A stretch of DNA of 8,102 nucleotides from CAZOZK01 sp964584245. GTDB taxonomy: Bacteria > Patescibacteriota > Microgenomatia > UBA1400 > PJMF01. The DNA is taken from positions 1-8,102 of the forward strand of contig CAZOZK010000048.1 in assembly GCA_964584245.1 (NCBI GenBank), read 5' to 3'. Numbering within the stretch: position 1 is the first letter of the stretch; every line of letters begins with the position of its first letter. Of the stretch, positions 6,510 to 8,102 are shown piece after piece. The notes beneath the pieces are model-generated. The model did not search any database, was not told the DNA's origin, and saw only the letters and a program-made list of their open reading frames with translations. The position numbers and the translations under genes are program-made.

Positions 6510-6569
6510 AATTGCTGGATTTTTGGAAAAATAAGCAAAAGCGGCCGGTAAATAGTCCTACAAAATATC

Positions 6570-7013
6570 TTACTGGCACTTTTCGCACACACCAAAAAAA
6601 TCGGTTGCAGGAATTTTAATTTTAAAGTTGCTTTGTTTCAGGACTTTTTCCTCTAAGTGCTTAGTAGCCTCTTCAAACTCAGTAAAATGAACGTGAGCAA
6701 TGGTGCCACAACTCTCACAAATTAAATGTGAACACGAATCGGCCTTCTCATAATAATAGCGCCCATCACGAAGATCGACTTTTTTGAGTACGCCTTTATT
6801 GACAAAATGCTCGAGGTTTCTATACACACTCACCTGATCAAACTTGATTTTTTTCTCGGTTAGAAACTGCACGCAGGTCTGCACATCCACCGGAGTATCC
6901 TGCGCCAGCATAAATTCGAGCAAAGCAATCCGCAATGGCGTAACACGCAACTGAATACTGCGGAGTTGGTCTGAGGAGGAATTGGTTGCTGAAGTAGATT
7001 TAGCTAGGGCCAT
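6570..7013 (-). CDS. Fur-family metalloregulator (Fur/Zur/PerR type), 147 aa
   Basis: Metal-dependent transcription repressor of the FUR family (PF01475). The N-terminal winged helix spans about residues 16-85. It includes LRVTPLRIALLEFML and the recognition helix region VSVYRNLEHFVNKGVLKKV (about 61-79), followed by the DGRYYYE wing with E89. The C-terminal dimerisation domain keeps both structural zinc pairs, C99-x-x-C102 (HLICESCGTI) and C143-x-x-C146 (GVCEKCQ). The His-rich stretch normally found before HLIC is reduced to C94-S95-H96. H107 and H109 follow, so the sensing site probably uses Cys/His/Glu ligands. A Cys in this loop is reminiscent of Zur proteins, but Fur, Zur or PerR cannot be decided. 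ATG 7013 is chosen over ATG 7031 because the consensus -10 lies between them. It is divergent from a CooC-like ATPase gene that it may control, along with itself. Confidence 0.88.
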   Translation of the reverse strand: MALAKSTSATNSSSDQLRSIQLRVTPLRIALLEFMLAQDTPVDVQTCVQFLTEKKIKFDQVSVYRNLEHFVNKGVLKKVDLRDGRYYYEKADSCSHLICESCGTIAHVHFTEFEEATKHLEEKVLKQSNFKIKIPATDFFGVCEKCQ

Positions 7014-7019
7014 GTATAT

Positions 7020-7048
7020 ATTATACGTCATAATACCAAAAATACCAA
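7020..7048 (-). promoter_or_regulatory. fur promoter, leaderless type
   Basis: Read on the minus strand, TTGGTA (7048-7043, 4/6 to TTGACA) is followed by a 17-nt spacer and a perfect TATAAT (7025-7020). Six nucleotides separate the -10 from ATG 7013, so the transcript should begin at or beside the start codon. Both AATACCAA copies lie upstream of the -10, one exactly over the -35 and one inside the spacer, consistent with operator sites for autoregulation. Confidence 0.65.
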
Positions 7049-7051
7049 TAT

Positions 7052-7068
7052 ATGCAAATCACTTGCAT
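7052..7068. promoter_or_regulatory. 6-5-6 inverted repeat, candidate operator
   Basis: ATGCAA (7052-7057) and TTGCAT (7063-7068) form a perfect dyad around a 5-nt centre. The right arm coincides with the putative -35 of the cooC-like promoter. Its 17-bp size and dyad form suit a winged-helix dimer such as a Fur-family protein, but the sequence is not a known consensus. Confidence 0.4.
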
Positions 7069-7090
7069 TTATTATTTTTTTTATTATAAT
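7063..7090 (+). promoter_or_regulatory. promoter of the CooC-like ATPase gene
   Basis: TTGCAT (7063-7068, weak -35) is followed by a 16-nt T-rich spacer and a perfect TATAAT (7085-7090). The start is expected near 7097, giving a leader of about 45 nt. Unlike the fur promoter it is not leaderless. Confidence 0.5.
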
Positions 7091-7128
7091 TGGTATTTCA
7101 GTTTCACAAAAAAAATAAAAAGTAAAAC

Positions 7129-7134
7129 AAAGGT
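7129..7134 (+). promoter_or_regulatory. Shine-Dalgarno-like site of the CooC-like gene
   Basis: AAAGGT lies 7 nt before ATG 7142, in the expected position. Together with the conserved start of the P-loop (MRISFMGKGGSGKTT) it fixes the start codon. Confidence 0.45.
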
Positions 7135-7141
7135 CAAAACT

Positions 7142-8102
7142 ATGCGAATTTCATTTATGGGCAAAGGTGGAAGTGGTAAAACTACGCTAACTGAAGCATT
7201 TATTTCCTACTTAGACAAAAAGGGGTTACAAGCACTCGCAATTGATGGCGATGTGAATGTCCATTTAGCAGAAATGCTTGGTCTAGAATCAAAACCGCTC
7301 AGTGATCAGATGAGTGAAGTTGTAAAATTTCTTGAACCAAACCGCAAAAAACCTACAATTGGTACAACACCCCCAACAGTAAATAGCACCTTTATTTCTC
7401 CTAGTAAAAATGACCTATTTGTAAAAAAATTTGCATCTACTAAAGAAAATATCTCCGTACTTACTGTCGGAACCTATCAAGCTGAAGATATTGGTTTTTC
7501 TTGTTATCATGGAAAATTAAAAGTTGCCGAAATGATATTTCATCGATTATTAGATACTGAAAATGATATTGTTGTTGCTGATTTTACTGCTGGGATAGAT
7601 AGCCTTGGCACCTCTCTTTTTATGGTCTCAGATATCAATGTTTTTGTAGTTGAACCAACGCTTAAAGCTATAAAGGTCTATTCGGATTTTAAGAAAAAAT
7701 CAAAAAAAGAGAATCTTACTACATATGTGGTAATGAATAAAATTATTGATGAGAGCGATGTAGCTTTTATTGAATCCTACATCCCAAAATCAGAAATTCT
7801 AGGGCAAGTTTCCTTTAGCCCTTTGATGAATAAATTTGAAAGGGGTGAGAAAAATGCTCTGGAATTATTTGTAGACCAAAATACTGAACTATTCAAAGCA
7901 ATCTTAACAAAGCTTTCCCTGAAAAAAAGAGACTGGAATAGTTACTATACAAAATTAGTCACAATTTATAAAACAAACTGCCAACAATGGTACAACGGAT
8001 ACTACGGGGTAGTCTTGGATGACGATATTGATATGGATTTTTCCTATAAAAAAGAATTTAAAACACAAACCGGAATTCGTAAGTCAACTTACTCTAAAAT
8101 CA
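7142..8102 (+). CDS. CooC-type P-loop ATPase with C-terminal extension (partial, runs off window end)
   Basis: A frame from ATG 7142 is open for 320 codons to the edge with no stop. It belongs to the SIMIBI/MinD-ParA class and is closest to CooC, the ATPase that helps insert nickel into CO dehydrogenase. Visible motifs are: deviant Walker A G7-K-G-G-S-G-K-T-T15; the A' motif IDGDVNVHLAEMLG with D35, D37 and N39; F-S-C121-Y-H123-G where CooC has its metal-binding C-x-C; Walker B and switch II VVADFTAGIDSLG (D147), close to the CooC pattern D-M-E-A-G-I-E-H-L-G; VVEP (169-172); and VVMNK (196-200) for base recognition. A normal CooC ends near residue 255-265. Here at least 60 further residues follow, polar and rich in Tyr, Lys and Asp. 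The protein is cytosolic, probably dimeric and ATP-dependent. It is divergent from fur. The metal and the client enzyme are unknown, and no CO dehydrogenase is in view. Confidence 0.85.
   Translation, partial: MRISFMGKGGSGKTTLTEAFISYLDKKGLQALAIDGDVNVHLAEMLGLESKPLSDQMSEVVKFLEPNRKKPTIGTTPPTVNSTFISPSKNDLFVKKFASTKENISVLTVGTYQAEDIGFSCYHGKLKVAEMIFHRLLDTENDIVVADFTAGIDSLGTSLFMVSDINVFVVEPTLKAIKVYSDFKKKSKKENLTTYVVMNKIIDESDVAFIESYIPKSEILGQVSFSPLMNKFERGEKNALELFVDQNTELFKAILTKLSLKKRDWNSYYTKLVTIYKTNCQQWYNGYYGVVLDDDIDMDFSYKKEFKTQTGIRKSTYSKI

Larger units (their letters stand above)
7032..7097. repeat. three copies of AATACCAA/TTGGTATT in the divergent promoter region
   Basis: AATACCAA occurs at 7032-7039 and 7041-7048 in direct orientation with a 9-bp period, and inverted as TTGGTATT at 7090-7097. 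The first two cover the spacer and -35 of the fur promoter. The third begins on the last base of the -10 of the cooC-like promoter and covers its expected transcription start. The placement suggests operators for a shared regulator, most simply the adjacent Fur-family protein. The sequence does not match the classical Fur, Zur or PerR box. Confidence 0.5.

Noticed and set aside
6519..6532. ATTTTTGGAAAAAT palindrome as the fur terminator
   Set aside because: The 2-nt loop and all-A/T stem cannot make a stable hairpin, and there is no following T-tract on the minus strand.
7014..7031. ATG 7031 as the fur start
   Set aside because: The codons between 7031 and 7013 overlap the consensus -10, and Fur proteins need no such extension.
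7032..7097. CRISPR-like or iteron-like array
   Set aside because: There are only three 8-bp copies, one inverted, placed on promoter elements. They fit operators better than an array or an origin.
7142..7186. ParA-type plasmid or chromosome partition gene
   Set aside because: The AGID-x-LG switch region, the metal-site-like C-Y-H and the DxDxN motif fit CooC. No ParB gene or parS-like repeats are present in the window.

Overview
The window most resembles a chromosomal segment of a small-genome, uncultured bacterium of the Patescibacteria/CPR type. This is an inference. It rests on densely packed short membrane genes of unknown function, a GT-C glycosyltransferase with an N-P-D-E first loop, a minimal metal regulator, A+T-rich DNA and start sites that mostly lack Shine-Dalgarno sequences. 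TGA acts as a normal stop (for example at 1686-1688 and 2261-2263), so this is not the recoded code 25 of Gracilibacteria. No rRNA, tRNA, CRISPR array, transposon or integrase was seen.

Layout. (A) 1-487, plus strand: the last 31 codons of an unrecognised gene, then a 127-aa soluble hypothetical protein. (B) 519-2263, plus: a six-helix membrane protein with a long acidic loop, translationally coupled (ATGA overlap) to an RDD-family membrane protein. (C) 2257-2631, minus: a 124-aa orphan that overlaps the RDD gene tail to tail. (D) 2699-4624, plus: an acyltransferase-3 (AT3) integral membrane enzyme, a four-helix membrane protein and a two-helix membrane protein with a cysteine-containing outer loop. 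(E) 4668-6467, minus: a large GT-C (ArnT/PMT-like) glycosyltransferase, convergent with D. (F) 6570-7013, minus: a Fur-family metalloregulator. (G) 7142 to the window end, plus: a CooC-type deviant Walker A ATPase, divergent from fur and cut by the window edge.

Regions B-E form a cell-envelope block: membrane scaffolding or transport proteins, an acyl transferase and a lipid-linked sugar transferase, which could jointly modify surface glycans or lipids. Regions F-G look like a metal-responsive pair. A Fur/Zur-like repressor and a metallochaperone-type ATPase are separated by 128 bp carrying two back-to-back consensus promoters, three copies of AATACCAA/TTGGTATT and a 6-5-6 inverted repeat, all placed on promoter elements.

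The most notable points are (1) this fur/cooC-like divergon, whose ATPase has C-Y-H where CooC has C-x-C and carries a C-terminal extension, and (2) recurrent promoters whose -10 element lies 6-7 nt before the ATG, implying leaderless mRNAs.
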